The notes under the pieces: model-generated | Told to the model about the DNA's origin: nothing | What the model saw: only the letters and a program-made list of their open reading frames with translations | The model's database searches: none | Shown: in pieces, positions 63,865 through 64,000 of the stretch | How positions within the stretch are numbered: position 1 is the first letter of the stretch | Layout of the letters: every line of letters begins with the position of its first letter | Made by a program: the position numbers and the translations under genes | Origin: Cladorhizidae sp. MBARI D1340-BT2 | Taxonomy: Eukaryota; Porifera; Demospongiae; Poecilosclerida; Cladorhizidae | NCBI GenBank assembly: GCA_028752905.1 | Contig: JAQNBH010000251.1 | Span: 704,501-768,500 of the forward strand | DNA length: 64,000 bases | Direction: 5' to 3'

Positions 63865-64000
63865 CTCTTACTTGATGCTAAACATGTTAGCTTCGTAGAT
63901 TATCCACACTTCACTGAATAGACTTGATGTAAAGCTATTAACATAGGACTCTCTAAGTGCTCTCTCTTGATACAAACATCCATATATTCTGCACACTTCA
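63865..64000 (+). repeat. Partial unit at window end
   Basis: First 136 bp of unit 72. It starts gctaaac, gtaaag, aacatagg and gatacaaac, the S-type start (also seen in a few L units), so it is probably another short unit. The array clearly continues beyond the window. Confidence 0.85.

Larger units (their letters stand above)
1..64000 (+). repeat. Composite satellite DNA array filling the window
   Basis: The sequence is a continuous head-to-tail array of 71 complete units and a partial last one, with no inversion, no unique insertion and no flank. Unit starts are recognised by ctcttacttgatg followed by c/g and taaacatgttagc. Unit lengths fall into three classes: 44 long (1093-1098 bp), 26 short (567-568 bp) and one of 909 bp. 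The length classes differ only in the number of internal ~180-bp submonomers; the last ~384 bp of every unit are homologous. No frame gives a protein longer than 92 codons, and the open frames that exist recur only because the repeat recurs. I infer eukaryotic heterochromatin. I do not recognise the satellite family and cannot name the species. Confidence 0.97.

Noticed and set aside
1..64000. Ribosomal DNA spacer or bacterial/phage origin
   Set aside because: No rRNA segment, tRNA, ribosome binding site with gene, or genes of any kind are visible in 64 kb. Higher-order satellite structure is not expected in bacterial or phage DNA.

Overview
The whole 64 kb window is one uninterrupted head-to-tail satellite DNA array on a single strand orientation. 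I find no supportable protein-coding gene, rRNA or tRNA, no CRISPR array and no unique flanking sequence. This, the AT-rich composition (about 37% GC in the stretch I counted) and the nested repeat hierarchy point to heterochromatin of a eukaryote, pericentromeric, centromeric or sex/B-chromosomal. The clade cannot be named from the sequence. Many diagnostic variants are CpG-to-TpG/CpA changes, which suggests a genome that methylates cytosine.

Unit architecture. Taking the phase from base 1 (start ctcttacttgatg), I count 71 complete units plus a 136-bp partial unit. There are 44 long units (L, 1093-1098 bp), 26 short units (S, 567-568 bp) and one intermediate unit (M, 909 bp). Every unit ends in the same ~384-bp module. 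What varies is the number of ~175-185-bp submonomers in front of it: four in L, three in M, one in S. Each submonomer is itself a dimer of diverged ~90-95-bp halves. The 384-bp module contains a 356-bp segment bounded by a perfect 10-bp inverted repeat (TGCCCTAATT ... AATTAGGGCA). This looks like a MITE-type element that inserted into an older ~90/180-bp satellite before the composite was amplified.

Layout. Domain A (1-11370) has irregular L, M and S units, two L-S dimers and a tandem near-identical L pair. Domain B (11371-18057) is three copies of a 2,229-bp S-S-L higher-order repeat. Domain C (18058-26860) has S*-L*, S, then six consecutive L units. Domain D (26861-64000) is built from a ~4,424-bp higher-order repeat S-L-S-L-L. 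It has five good copies and one diverged copy, separated by partial copies and recombinant units.

S units fall into two subtypes. S-alpha has aacttttctaaac in the module; S-beta has aactgttctacac plus aaacggtgg. Each has a fixed position inside the higher-order repeats. S*/L* denote S-alpha units marked ttagtaagtt and the L units marked cacccttcac that follow them. Unequal crossing-over, with breakpoints at a few shared motifs, accounts for S, M and the chimeric units.
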